Shown piece by piece: positions 39,140-49,759 of a stretch of 58,776 nucleotides of DNA. The first letter of the stretch is position 1. The number at the start of each line of letters is the position of its first letter. Under the pieces are notes generated by a model that was given only the letters and a program-made list of their open reading frames with translations, ran no database searches and was not told the DNA's origin. The DNA lies in assembly GCA_958296065.1 (NCBI GenBank), contig CATQHX010000030.1:1-58776 (forward strand), in the 5' to 3' direction. Source of the stretch: Vicinamibacterales bacterium (GTDB taxonomy: Bacteria; Acidobacteriota; Vicinamibacteria; Vicinamibacterales; UBA8438). The position numbers were made by a program, and so were the translations under genes.

Positions 39140-39421
39140 GTGACCGATCTGCTCATCGCGGCCCAGGCCGCTCCCCCCATCACGATCGAGTTGCCCACCG
39201 CGGTTTCCGCCGCCGCATGGGTGATCACCATCCTGCTCGCCGCGATCGGCATTCTGTCGGGAGTCGTGGCGTACTTCCTGCGTCGCGAGCTCAAGAGCAA
39301 CGATGCGGCGCACCGGGCGCTCACGGGAGACGTCAAGACGGTCGAGTCGGACGTCAAGAAGCTGCTGGCGGGCCAGGGCCGCATCGAGGGCGCGCTCAAC
39401 ACCCTCCTGAATCAGCGCTAG
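39140..39421 (+). CDS. small membrane protein with coiled coil
   Basis: Ninety-three residues. GTG 39140 has GGAG eight bases upstream and is preferred to ATG 39098. A transmembrane segment (AAWVITILLAAIGILSGVVA) is followed by a heptad-like helix (VKTVESDVKKLLAGQGRIEG). No family is recognised. The arrangement resembles small phage or envelope proteins that oligomerise beneath the membrane. The TAG stop is the first CTAG of repeat copy E. The 180-bp gap before it contains a TACGAT at 39064. Confidence 0.65.
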   Translation: MTDLLIAAQAAPPITIELPTAVSAAAWVITILLAAIGILSGVVAYFLRRELKSNDAAHRALTGDVKTVESDVKKLLAGQGRIEGALNTLLNQR

Positions 39422-39527
39422 CGCCCCGAAACGCCTCGCAAGCTTGGCGTTTCGGCCCACCCCCCCACTCCATGAGCCTGCGACCGCGGCACTTCGCTTC
39501 GCTGCGTTCTGCGGCGCAAGCTCCTAG
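39418..39527 (+). repeat. CTAG-bounded two-hairpin repeat, copy E
   Basis: Full 110-bp copy with CTAG at 39418 and 39524. The first hairpin is CCGAAACGCC/GGCGTTTCGG. The second is partly decayed on its left arm (CTGCGACCGCGG). The left CTAG holds the stop of the small membrane protein. Confidence 0.92.
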
Positions 39528-39589
39528 GCTCGGATAGCCGACCGGAGGACTGTCGATCCATCGTCGTCTGCCGCGAGGATCGGCCGCGA

Positions 39590-40837
39590 ATGGAGGACGG
39601 AATCGAGATCTGGCCGTTGGAGTTCTTCCTTCGGGCCGAGGCCGCCACCGTGCCGCGGCGCTTCGCCCGCCTCCTGGCCGCACTGCACCGGCAGGCAAAC
39701 CGGCGGGTGGTCGTGCTGGTGGACGAGTACGACAAGCCGATCCTGGACGCGCTGGACGAGCCGGATATCGCGAAGGCGAACCGTGACGACCTGCGCGGAC
39801 TGTACGGCACGATCAAGGACTGCGACGCGCACGTGGAGCTCACCTTCATCACCGGGGTGAGCAGGTTCTCGAAGGTCAGCCTGTTCTCCGACCTGAACAA
39901 CCTCATCGATCTCACCCTGGACCCCGGCTACTCGACGATCTGCGGCTACACCGAGGCGTACCTGGACTCGGTGTTCGCGCCGGAACTCCGGGACCTGGAC
40001 CGCGATCTGATCCGGACCTGGTACAACGGCTACAACTGGCTGGGAACGGAGAAGGTCTACAACCCTTTCGGCATCCTCAAGTTGTTCCGCAGCCGCACGT
40101 TCAGGGCGCACTGGTTCGAGACGGCGACGCCCCGGTTCCTGATCGACACGCTCCTGCGGCGCGGCTTCTCGGCCCCGGACCTCGACGCCGTGAACGCCAG
40201 CGAGGCGCTGCTGTCGTCCTGCGACGTGGACCGCGTCACCCCCGAGGCGCTGCTGTTCCAGACCGGCCACCTGACGATCGTGGAGGAAGAACGCCCTGTG
40301 CACGCCTCTCCGCGGTACCGCCTGGGCTATCCGAACCTCGAGGTCCGGCAGGGGCTGAACGAGAGCCTGCTGGACGCGCTGGCACCGAACTGGCGGCGGT
40401 CGGCCGGAGACGCCGGCGCGCTCCGGCGGTCACTCGCGGCGAAGGACTGGACAGGCGTGGAGGCGCTGTGCCGCCAGTTGCTGGCGGGCATCCCGCACGA
40501 CTGGCACCGGCGCAACGACATCGCCCGCTACGAGGGCTACTGGTCGAGCGTGTTCTACGCCTGGTTCCAGGCGTCGCTGGACGGCGTGGCGGTGGAGGAC
40601 GCGACCAGCCGCGGCCACGTGGACCTGTCGGTGCGGCTGGCGGACAACGTCTACCTCTTCGAGTTCAAGGTGGCCGAGCGCTCGGACCCCGGTGCGGCGC
40701 TGGCGCAGTTGCGGGCACGCGGCTACGCGGACAAGTACCGCGCACCGGGCCGCGCCGTGCACCTGATCGACGTGGAGATCGGCGCGGAGTCGCGGGAAGT
40801 CGCCGTGTTCGACGCGGTCACCTGCCCCGAACGATGA
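39590..40837 (+). CDS. AAA-ATPase-like/PD-(D/E)XK protein, 5'-truncated
   Basis: C-terminal 415 residues of a protein of the AAA-ATPase_like plus PDDEXK_9 type. The Walker B segment is intact (RRVVVLVDEYDKPILDALDE), as is FITGVSRFSKVSLFSDLNNL. The nuclease motif is GHVDLSVRLADNVYLFEFKV. What is missing is the N-terminal block of about 100-150 residues carrying the Walker A (typically SRPRRFGKS). The reading frame stays open upstream into repeat copy E without that block. The product would lack ATP binding, so this is probably a decaying gene. Confidence 0.82.
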   Translation: MEDGIEIWPLEFFLRAEAATVPRRFARLLAALHRQANRRVVVLVDEYDKPILDALDEPDIAKANRDDLRGLYGTIKDCDAHVELTFITGVSRFSKVSLFSDLNNLIDLTLDPGYSTICGYTEAYLDSVFAPELRDLDRDLIRTWYNGYNWLGTEKVYNPFGILKLFRSRTFRAHWFETATPRFLIDTLLRRGFSAPDLDAVNASEALLSSCDVDRVTPEALLFQTGHLTIVEEERPVHASPRYRLGYPNLEVRQGLNESLLDALAPNWRRSAGDAGALRRSLAAKDWTGVEALCRQLLAGIPHDWHRRNDIARYEGYWSSVFYAWFQASLDGVAVEDATSRGHVDLSVRLADNVYLFEFKVAERSDPGAALAQLRARGYADKYRAPGRAVHLIDVEIGAESREVAVFDAVTCPER

Positions 40838-40954
40838 CCGGGGCGGACGGCCGCCCGACACCGCCGCGTGAGAATCGATCCCCGCCACCAGAGTAGAATC
40901 CCCCTGCCGGGCGCACCGCGGCGCGCCTGTGGAATCAGCAAGCAGGGGGAAGGC

Positions 40955-43126
40955 ATGACGGATCGGATAGCGGCCGGCGGACTCCAGGTCGACAAGGAGC
41001 TGTACGACTTCATCAACGACGAGGCGCTGCCGGGCACCGGTGTGTCCCCGGAGGCGTTCTGGTCCGGCTTCGACCGGCTCGTCCACGGCCTCGCGCCGCG
41101 CAACCGCGAGCTGCTGGCCAAGCGCGAGGACCTGCAGCGGCGCATCGACGCCTGGTACCGGGAGAACCACGACGAGCCGATCGACCTGCCGGAGTACAAG
41201 GCGATGCTCCAGGAGATCGGCTACCTGGTACCGGAGGGCGAGGACTTCTCGGCCGCGACGGCCAACGTCGATCCGGAGATCTCCACGGTCGCCGGGCCGC
41301 AGCTCGTCGTGCCGGTGACGAACCCGCGCTACGCGCTCAACGCCGCCAACGCGCGCTGGGGCAGCCTGTACGACGCGCTCTACGGCACCGACGTCATCCC
41401 CGAGGACGACGGCTGCGAACGTACCGCCGACTACAACCCGGTCCGGGGCGACCGCGTCATCGCCCGCTCCCGCGAGTTCCTCGACGCGGCGGCGCCGCTG
41501 GCCGGCGGCAGCCACGCCGACGCGACCGCCTACGCGGTGGCCCACGGCGCCCTCAGCGTCACGCTGAAGGACGGCGGCACGACGGGGCTGGCCGACGGCT
41601 CGAAGTTCGCCGGGTACCGCGGGAATGCCGGCGCGCCGTCGACGGTGCTGCTCCGCAACAACGGCCTGCACATCGAGATCCGCATCGACCGCAGCCACCC
41701 GGTCGGCCGCGACGACGCCGCCGGCATCAAGGACATCATCCTGGAAGCGGCGACGACGACGATCATGGACCTCGAGGACTCGGTCGCGTGCGTGGACGCC
41801 GAGGACAAGGTGGTCGCCTACCGGAACTGGCTCGGCCTGATCAAGGGCGACCTGACCGATCGGTTCGAGAAGGGCGGCCGGATGGTCGACCGCGCCATGA
41901 ACCCGGCCCGCGAGTACACCGCGCCGGACGGGTCCACCGTCACGCTGCCCGGGATCAGCCTGATGCTGATCCGCAACGTCGGACACCTGATGACCAACCC
42001 GGCGATCCTCGACAAGGAAGGAAACGAGGCGCCGGAAGGGATCCTCGACGCGATGATCTCGTCGTTGATCGCCGTCCACGACGTCAAGAGCGGCAAGAAC
42101 AGCCGCGCCGGCTCCATCTACATCGTCAAGCCGAAGATGCACGGGCCGGAAGAGGTGGCCTTCTGCGATCGGACCCTGGCGCAGGTGGAGGACGTCCTCG
42201 GCCTCGACCGCCACACGATCAAGATCGGGATCATGGACGAGGAGCGGCGGACGACGGTGAACCTGAAGGAGTGCGTGCGCGCCGCCAGGGAGCGCGTCTT
42301 CTTCATCAATACCGGCTTCCTCGACCGCACCGGCGACGAGATGCACACGGCAATGGAAGCCGGACCGATGATCCGCAAGAAGGAGATGAAGACCGCCGAC
42401 TGGATGGTCACCTACGAGGACTGGAACGTCGACATCGGGCTGGAGACGGGATTGCCTGGCCACGCCCAGATCGGCAAGGGCATGTGGGCCATGCCGGACC
42501 TGATGGCGGAGATGATGAAGGCCAAGATCGGCCATCCGCAGCAGGGTGCGAACACCGCCTGGGTGCCCTCGCCCACCGCCGCCACGCTGCACGCGACCCA
42601 CTACCACCAGGTGGACGTCGCCGAGCGGCAGGCCGCGCTGCGATCCCGCCCGCGCGCCGATCTCGACAAGATCCTGACGATTCCACGCGAGGAGAACCCC
42701 AACTGGTCGCCGGAGGAGATCCAGCAGGAGCTCGACAACAACGCGCAGGGCATCCTGGGCTACGTCGTGCGCTGGGTCGAGCAGGGCATCGGCTGCTCCA
42801 AGGTGCCCGACATCAACAACATCGGGCTGATGGAGGACCGGGCGACGCTGCGCATCTCGAGCCAGCACATCTGCAACTGGCTGCATCACGGCATCTGCAC
42901 CGAGGCGCAGGTGCGCGAGACGCTGCAGCGGATGGCCGCCGTGGTCGACGGGCAGAACGCCGGCGACCCGAACTACCGGCCGATGGCGACGAACTTCGAC
43001 GACAGCGTCGCCTTCCAGGCCGCCTGCGACCTGATCTTCAAGGGGCGCGAGCAGCCGAGCGGCTACACCGAGCCGATCCTCCACGCGCGGCGGCAGGAGG
43101 CGAAGGCGAAGTACGGACGCGGCTGA
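40955..43126 (+). CDS. glcB: malate synthase G
   Basis: Condenses glyoxylate and acetyl-CoA to malate. ATG 40955 follows GGGGGAAGGC and yields 723 residues, the expected size. Signatures: [53 protein letters not shown] and [20 protein letters not shown]. It is followed by GNAT and acs genes, forming an acetate-glyoxylate unit. Isocitrate lyase is not present here, so the glyoxylate may come from the shunt elsewhere or from glycolate. Confidence 0.97.
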   Translation: MTDRIAAGGLQVDKELYDFINDEALPGTGVSPEAFWSGFDRLVHGLAPRNRELLAKREDLQRRIDAWYRENHDEPIDLPEYKAMLQEIGYLVPEGEDFSAATANVDPEISTVAGPQLVVPVTNPRYALNAANARWGSLYDALYGTDVIPEDDGCERTADYNPVRGDRVIARSREFLDAAAPLAGGSHADATAYAVAHGALSVTLKDGGTTGLADGSKFAGYRGNAGAPSTVLLRNNGLHIEIRIDRSHPVGRDDAAGIKDIILEAATTTIMDLEDSVACVDAEDKVVAYRNWLGLIKGDLTDRFEKGGRMVDRAMNPAREYTAPDGSTVTLPGISLMLIRNVGHLMTNPAILDKEGNEAPEGILDAMISSLIAVHDVKSGKNSRAGSIYIVKPKMHGPEEVAFCDRTLAQVEDVLGLDRHTIKIGIMDEERRTTVNLKECVRAARERVFFINTGFLDRTGDEMHTAMEAGPMIRKKEMKTADWMVTYEDWNVDIGLETGLPGHAQIGKGMWAMPDLMAEMMKAKIGHPQQGANTAWVPSPTAATLHATHYHQVDVAERQAALRSRPRADLDKILTIPREENPNWSPEEIQQELDNNAQGILGYVVRWVEQGIGCSKVPDINNIGLMEDRATLRISSQHICNWLHHGICTEAQVRETLQRMAAVVDGQNAGDPNYRPMATNFDDSVAFQAACDLIFKGREQPSGYTEPILHARRQEAKAKYGRG

Positions 43127-43704
43127 TGGGGTCCGAGACGCCCGGCGCCGGCAACGGAGCCGCCGCGGTTCAGGCGCGGTACCCGCGCACGGTCGCCCTC
43201 GCGGACGGGCGGGAGGTGACGCTTCGCCTGATGACGCGCGAGGACGTCGAGGCGGTGCTCGCGTTCGCGAAGAGCCTCGACCCGGACGAGTTGCTCTACC
43301 TGCGGGTCAACATCACCGAACCGGGCGTCGTCGAGCGCTGGGCGCACTACATCGAGACCGGACGCACCGAGACCGTGCTCGCCCTCGACGGCGATACCGT
43401 GGCCGGCGAGGCCAGCCTGCTCCACAACCGTACGAGCTGGACCCGCCATCTCGGCGAGATCCGGCTTCAGGTCGCGCCGCCCCACCGCCGCCTCGGGGTC
43501 GCACGCCTGCTGACCGACGAGGTGGAGTGGATCGCGCGGACACTGAGCTTGCGGATGCTGACGGCGCGGATGACGCTCGATCAGACCGCCGCGCAGGGTT
43601 TCTTCCGGCAGATCGGATACCAGCGCGAGGCGGTGCTGTGGGACTACGTGATGACGGCGGACGGCAAGACGCGCAACCTGCTCGTTGCGACGAAGCGGCT
43701 ATGA
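43126..43704 (+). CDS. GNAT family N-acetyltransferase
   Basis: A GNAT enzyme of 192 residues. The acetyl-CoA loop is in EIRLQVAPPHRRLGVARLLT. Strand-helix elements VTLRLMTREDVEAVLAFAKS and AAQGFFRQIGYQREAVLW fit the fold. Its ATG shares a base with the glcB stop (TGATG), so the two are translationally coupled, and acs follows 42 bp later. By analogy with Bacillus AcuA next to acsA it may acetylate Acs at its active-site lysine; this is inference from position. Confidence 0.88.
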   Translation: MGSETPGAGNGAAAVQARYPRTVALADGREVTLRLMTREDVEAVLAFAKSLDPDELLYLRVNITEPGVVERWAHYIETGRTETVLALDGDTVAGEASLLHNRTSWTRHLGEIRLQVAPPHRRLGVARLLTDEVEWIARTLSLRMLTARMTLDQTAAQGFFRQIGYQREAVLWDYVMTADGKTRNLLVATKRL

Positions 43705-43746
43705 TGATGCACCGCCGATGCGGCGGTTGACGAAGGGGAGGAAGCT

Positions 43747-45711
<1,965 letters not shown>

Positions 45712-45756
45712 CGGCTGCTCTTCGTGCACCGCACTCGTGCGCCGACTCTGCCACGA

Positions 45757-45783
45757 ATCGTGCGGGTCTCGGACCCGCACGAT
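45757..45783 (+). terminator. perfect 12-bp hairpin after acs
   Basis: ATCGTGCGGGTC pairs with GACCCGCACGAT around a 3-nt loop, 46 bp after the acs stop. Only CTCCGTTG follows instead of a U-run, so termination strength is uncertain. Confidence 0.6.
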
Positions 45784-45876
45784 CTCCGTTGCCTACTTCC
45801 ATAGGCTCGACCGCATCTTCCGCGCTTGGTTCGCGGCACTGGACTTCGGCGTGGAACCGGTTTGTGCTGCGATGAC

Positions 45877-46650
45877 ATGCGCGTAGTGAGCTGGAACGTC
45901 AACGGCCTGCGGGCCTGCGCCCGGAAGGGATTCCTCCACTTCCTGGAAGACTCGGAGGCCGACATCGTCGGCCTTCAGGAAGTGCGGGCGTTCGAGCACC
46001 AGCTCGAGCCGGCGGTGCGCGCGCCGCTGGGCTGGCACGCGGCCGTCGCGCCCGCTGAGCGGGCCGGCTACAGCGGCGTCGCCCTCTACTCGCGCACGCC
46101 GCCCGACCGGGTCGATACGGCCCTGGGCGAACAACGCTTCGACGCCGAGGGACGTCTGATCATGGCCCGCTTCGGCCGCCTGACCGTCGCATCGGTTTAC
46201 TTCCCGAAGGGCAGCGGGCGCGACCGGGACAACAGCCGCGTGCCCTACAAGCTCGATTTCTACAGGGCGCTCTTCGACCGAATGCAAGCGCTGCGGCGCC
46301 GGGGGCCGGTGCTCGTCATCGGCGACTACAACACGGCGCGCGAACCGATCGATCTCGCCCGCCCCGCCGCCAACACGAAGACCAGCGGCTTCCTGCCGGA
46401 AGAGCGGGAGGAGCTGACGCGGTGGATCGACGCGGGCTGGGTGGACACGTTCCGCGCCCGCCATCGGGGCGAGGCGGGTCACTACACGTGGTGGCGGCAG
46501 TGGGGCGGCGCCCGCGAGAACAACGTCGGGTGGCGGATCGACTACGTGCTGGCGTCCCCGGCCGCCGCGCGGCGGGTAACGGACGCTTTCATCTGGCCGG
46601 ACGTGACCGGTTCCGATCACTGCCCCGTCGGCGTCGATCTGGCTCTCTGA
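45877..46650 (+). CDS. xth: exodeoxyribonuclease III (AP endonuclease)
   Basis: Repairs abasic sites and 3'-blocked ends. ATG 45877 gives MRVVSWNVNGLRACARKGF, and the protein has 257 residues. Catalytic motifs are intact: IVGLQEVRAF, SGVALYSRTPP, VIGDYNTAREPIDLARP, GWRIDYVLASPAA and TGSDHCPVGVDL. An upstream ATG at 45826 adds 17 unlikely residues. Confidence 0.96.
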   Translation: MRVVSWNVNGLRACARKGFLHFLEDSEADIVGLQEVRAFEHQLEPAVRAPLGWHAAVAPAERAGYSGVALYSRTPPDRVDTALGEQRFDAEGRLIMARFGRLTVASVYFPKGSGRDRDNSRVPYKLDFYRALFDRMQALRRRGPVLVIGDYNTAREPIDLARPAANTKTSGFLPEEREELTRWIDAGWVDTFRARHRGEAGHYTWWRQWGGARENNVGWRIDYVLASPAAARRVTDAFIWPDVTGSDHCPVGVDLAL

Positions 46651-46680
46651 CCAGGAGGCAGCGCCGCAAGCAGGCGCGCG

Positions 46681-46692
46681 GGAGACGTCTCC
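46681..46692. promoter_or_regulatory. 12-bp perfect palindrome
   Basis: GGAGACGTCTCC lies 65 bp before the predicted -35 of the small Cys/His gene. It may be a dimeric regulator site, or chance. Confidence 0.3.
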
Positions 46693-46719
46693 ACCTGCTG
46701 CCCCGGTTGCGGACAAGAG

Positions 46720-46737
46720 CTTCAGACAAACTTCAGA
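46720..46737 (+). promoter_or_regulatory. direct repeat CTTCAGA-N4-CTTCAGA
   Basis: Two identical 7-mers spaced by CAAA, that is, an 11-bp period. This is the layout of OmpR/PhoB-family response regulator boxes. It lies 20 bp before the predicted -35 element. Confidence 0.5.
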
Positions 46738-46756
46738 TTCTGCCGCCTGCCCGCCC

Positions 46757-46785
46757 TTGCCGCACCGAACGGTCTCTGCTAGCGT
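46757..46785 (+). promoter_or_regulatory. promoter for the small Cys/His gene and receptor
   Basis: TTGCCG (46757-46762) and TAGCGT (46780-46785) are 17 bp apart, about 28 bp before ATG 46813. Confidence 0.45.
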
Positions 46786-46812
46786 CGAAGACTTATGGTC
46801 AAAGGAGGACCC

Positions 46813-47100
46813 ATGCACACAGGGCTCGCGCGACGTAGCCCTGGCTGGCGCACCTGGATCGCCGTTCTGGCGATCGCGCTGGTCGGTGCTGCATCCGCCG
46901 CGGCCGCCTGGCACGAGGAGCACGCAGCCGACCAGGACTGCGCGATTTGCCAGCTCCGACACCAGCCAGCCGCCCAACTGTCCGGCTCCCTGCAGATAGG
47001 GTTTGTGGACGCTCCAGAGCCGCTCGAGCAGGCTCCCGCCGCCGGATGGATCGATTCCGGTCACTTCCGTCGCCTCCCGGCCCGCGCCCCACCCGCCTAG
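46813..47100 (+). CDS. small secreted Cys/His protein
   Basis: Ninety-five residues. AAAGGAGG four bases before ATG 46813 is a near-ideal ribosome site. A signal peptide (WIAVLAIALVGAASAAAA) ends just before a potential metal site, with His34, His37, Cys43, Cys46 and His50 in the segment WHEEHAADQDCAICQLRH. The remainder is low complexity. Similar small proteins with H-x2-H and C-x2-C elements often stand beside TonB receptor genes for metals. I infer a periplasmic metal-binding role, most likely zinc or copper. Confidence 0.75.
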   Translation: MHTGLARRSPGWRTWIAVLAIALVGAASAAAAWHEEHAADQDCAICQLRHQPAAQLSGSLQIGFVDAPEPLEQAPAAGWIDSGHFRRLPARAPPA

Positions 47101-47161
47101 TCCCCCGTCACGCGCAGCGTTTTTCCGTCTTATCGCGATCACCGCCGACCCGGCACGCAAT

Positions 47162-47187
47162 CGAGGTGCATTCATCCGTGCACCTCG
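47162..47187 (+). other. perfect 9-bp inverted repeat
   Basis: CGAGGTGCA and TGCACCTCG enclose 8 nt in the 261-bp gap between the small Cys/His gene and the receptor gene. It could be a terminator, an attenuating leader hairpin or an operator. Nothing else is evident in this gap, and it shows no cobalamin riboswitch core. Confidence 0.5.
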
Positions 47188-47361
47188 GCGTCAGCGCCGC
47201 GGTCAACGACGCGGTTTCGGGCCTCGTCCGCCGACCCCGTTGGGAGGCTCCGTTTCCTGACGCCGCTGGCGGGTCCCCTTGCACGCGTGTAGCCGATCGC
47301 ACGACGGGACAGGCACAAGCTCATGAGCAGTTGGGGAACTCGGGAAAGGGATTGGGAATCG

Positions 47362-49668
47362 ATGCACCGATTGATTGCGACAGGTTGCGCGGCGGCCCTT
47401 GCAGCCGCCGCCGGAACGGCTACGGTTCTGGCGCAGGAAACCGGCGCCGTACGCGGCACGGTAACGCTCGAGGAGAACGGGGGGCCCGTCCACGGCGCGG
47501 TGATCCTCGTGGTCGGCTCGGGCGCGTTCGCGCTGACCGATGAGCAGGGAATGTTCCAGATCGACAACATACCGGCAGGCTCGTACGAAGTGCTCGCGCA
47601 ACGCGAGCACCTGACCGCGGGCCGCCAGATGGTGACCGTCGATCCCGGGAGGGCGGCGACGCTGGATTTCGTGCTCGGGCTTTCCCCCGTCCACGAGGAC
47701 GTGACCGTCACCGCCTCGGTGGGCGGCACCGAGACGACGTTCGAGGCATTCAACGCCGTCACCACCCTGGACTCGTTCGACATCACCAGGGAGTCGGCCG
47801 GCAGCCTCGGAGACGCCCTGCGGAACGAGCCGGGCATCGCGAGCCGCAGCTTCGGCCCCGGATCGAGCCGGCCGATCATCCGCGGCTTCGACGGCGATCG
47901 GGTGCTCATCCTCGAGGACGGGCTCCGTACCGGCGATCTGTCCAGCCAGTCCGGCGACCACGGCGTGACAATCGACCCGAACGGCGCCGAGCGGATCGAG
48001 ATCGTGCGGGGTCCGGCGACCCTGCTCTACGGGTCGAACGCGGTCGGCGGCCTCGTCAACGTCATCACCCCGCACGAGAGCTACCGCGAGTCGCTCTTCG
48101 ATGGCACACGGGCGCAGTTCGGCACCAACGTCGGCAGCGCGAACGCCGAGGCGGGCACCACCGCCAGCCTGCAGTACTCGCAGAACAACGTGCTGGTCTG
48201 GGGCGGCGGGAGCATGCGGCGGACGGACGACTACAACACGCCCGCGGGAGCCGTCGACAATTCCGCCAGCGAGCTGACGAACGCCCGGGCCGGCCTCGGC
48301 TGGTTCGGCGACCGGTTCTTCGCCAGCAGCGGGTTCACGCTGGAGGACGGCCGCTACGGGGTGCCGTTCGCGGACCAGTTCCACATGGCGCACGGCGTGC
48401 AGGCACCCGGGGCAGGTCCCCGGGAAACAGAGATCGACCTCGCGTCGCGCCGCCGCGTCGGGCGCTTCGACATGGGCCTCCGCAACCTCGCCAACACCGT
48501 TATCGAGGGCGTGCGCGTGGCCCTGAACGTCATCGACTGGAACCACGACGAGCTGGAGGTCGAGGACGGGATCGAGAACATCGGCACGCGGTTCACGAAC
48601 CGGACCTACATCATGCGGGCCGACGTCGACCAGCGGCAGACCGACCGGCTCTCGGGCAGGTTCGGGGCCTGGACCCAGTTCCGCGATTTCGAGGCGGTGG
48701 GCGTCGAGGCGCTCGCGCCGCAGACCGACCAGACGTCCTTCGCCGCGTTCGCCTACGAAGAGATCGACTTCCGACGTACCCGGCTGCAGTTCGGCGGCCG
48801 CGTCGAGCAGAACGATTACCGGACTGCAGGCCGCGTCGGGGTTCCCGACGCCCCCGCCGACGACCACGGTCACGCCCATGGTCTCGAAGTGCCCGACGCG
48901 CGCGACCGGCAGTTCCTCGGCGCGTCCGCCTCGGTCGGCCTGCACACCGACGTCGGCGCCGCCAGCGCGGTCGTCGCCAACCTCACCCACTCGCACCGCG
49001 CGCCGGCGCTCGAGGAGCTCTACAACTTCGGTCCGCACGTCGGCAACCTCGCCTTCGAGGTGGGCAACCCGAATCTCGACGGGGAGACGACGCTCGGCCT
49101 CGACGTGAGCTTCCGCCACCAGGCGGACCGCGTGCGCAGCAACGTGAACGCCTACGTCTACTCCATCGACAACTTCATCTTCGGCGACCGCACCGGCGAG
49201 GTGGAGGACAACCTGCCGGTCTGGTACTTCCTGCAGGACGACAGCCGCTTCGTCGGCTTCGACGCCCGGAGCAGCGTCCGGCTGGGCGGCGACGCCTGGG
49301 CCACGCTCGGCATCGGCTACGTCGATGCAACCCTGACCACGACCGGCGAGCCGCTGCCGCGCATCCCGCCGTTGCGCGGGACCGTGAGCCTCGACATCCC
49401 GTACGGCGGATTCACGTTCAGTCCGCAACTGGAGTTCGCGGGGCGGCAGGCCAACGTGTTCCGGGACGAGACCGAGACGAACGGCTATTCCATCGTCAAC
49501 CTGCGGGCGTCGTACGTCTGGCCGCGGCAGCACACGGCGCACATCCTGTCGTTCACGGGCTACAACCTGACGAACGAGCTCTATCGCAACCACACGTCGT
49601 TCATCAAGGACCTGGCCCCCGAGATGGGCCGCGGGGTCCGGGTGAACTACTCGGTGCGGTTCTTCTAG
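47362..49668 (+). CDS. TonB-dependent outer-membrane receptor, probable metal uptake
   Basis: A protein of 768 residues. The signal peptide ends in VLAQ. A CarboxypepD_reg-like domain (GAVRGTVTLEENGGPVHGAV) is followed by the plug (GDALRNEPGIASRSFGPG, RPIIRGFDGDRVLILEDGLR, IEIVRGPATLLYGSNAVGG) and a barrel ending in VNYSVRFF with terminal Phe. A His-rich extracellular loop is DDHGHAHG (about residues 500-507). ZnuD-type zinc receptors have such loops, and the upstream Cys/His gene fits metal uptake. No TonB box was identified with certainty. Confidence 0.9.
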   Translation: MHRLIATGCAAALAAAAGTATVLAQETGAVRGTVTLEENGGPVHGAVILVVGSGAFALTDEQGMFQIDNIPAGSYEVLAQREHLTAGRQMVTVDPGRAATLDFVLGLSPVHEDVTVTASVGGTETTFEAFNAVTTLDSFDITRESAGSLGDALRNEPGIASRSFGPGSSRPIIRGFDGDRVLILEDGLRTGDLSSQSGDHGVTIDPNGAERIEIVRGPATLLYGSNAVGGLVNVITPHESYRESLFDGTRAQFGTNVGSANAEAGTTASLQYSQNNVLVWGGGSMRRTDDYNTPAGAVDNSASELTNARAGLGWFGDRFFASSGFTLEDGRYGVPFADQFHMAHGVQAPGAGPRETEIDLASRRRVGRFDMGLRNLANTVIEGVRVALNVIDWNHDELEVEDGIENIGTRFTNRTYIMRADVDQRQTDRLSGRFGAWTQFRDFEAVGVEALAPQTDQTSFAAFAYEEIDFRRTRLQFGGRVEQNDYRTAGRVGVPDAPADDHGHAHGLEVPDARDRQFLGASASVGLHTDVGAASAVVANLTHSHRAPALEELYNFGPHVGNLAFEVGNPNLDGETTLGLDVSFRHQADRVRSNVNAYVYSIDNFIFGDRTGEVEDNLPVWYFLQDDSRFVGFDARSSVRLGGDAWATLGIGYVDATLTTTGEPLPRIPPLRGTVSLDIPYGGFTFSPQLEFAGRQANVFRDETETNGYSIVNLRASYVWPRQHTAHILSFTGYNLTNELYRNHTSFIKDLAPEMGRGVRVNYSVRFF

Positions 49669-49669
49669 G

Positions 49670-49701
49670 AATGGACGGGGTTCTCCTGTACCCCGTCCAT
49701 T
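49670..49701 (+). terminator. 11-bp hairpin after the receptor gene
   Basis: AATGGACGGGG and CCCCGTCCATT form a perfect stem with a 10-nt loop, starting two bases after the stop codon. No long U-run follows. Confidence 0.65.
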
Positions 49702-49705
49702 GGCA

Positions 49706-49742
49706 CGGCCGCCCGCCGGAACCCTCCCCCGGCGGGCGGCCG
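49706..49742. other. 14-bp GC-only hairpin
   Basis: CGGCCGCCCGCCGG and CCGGCGGGCGGCCG pair perfectly around 9 nt. It follows the terminator candidate directly and lies 17 bp before the next start, so it may impede transcription or ribosome access. Confidence 0.6.
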
Positions 49743-49759
49743 CGCTGTATCTTCAGTCG

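Noticed and set aside
36019..39537. A 1172-codon open frame on plus overlapping the propeller-CehA gene
   Set aside because: It is an Arg/Pro/Ala-rich shadow of the real gene in high-GC DNA and contains no domain, while the other frame has a signal peptide and clear motifs.
43126..43704. Assignment of the GNAT gene as acuA
   Set aside because: Only position supports it; sequence motifs do not distinguish AcuA from other GNAT enzymes.
47101..47361. Possible riboswitch before the TonB receptor
   Set aside because: No cobalamin or other known conserved core was seen; only a 9-bp inverted repeat is present.
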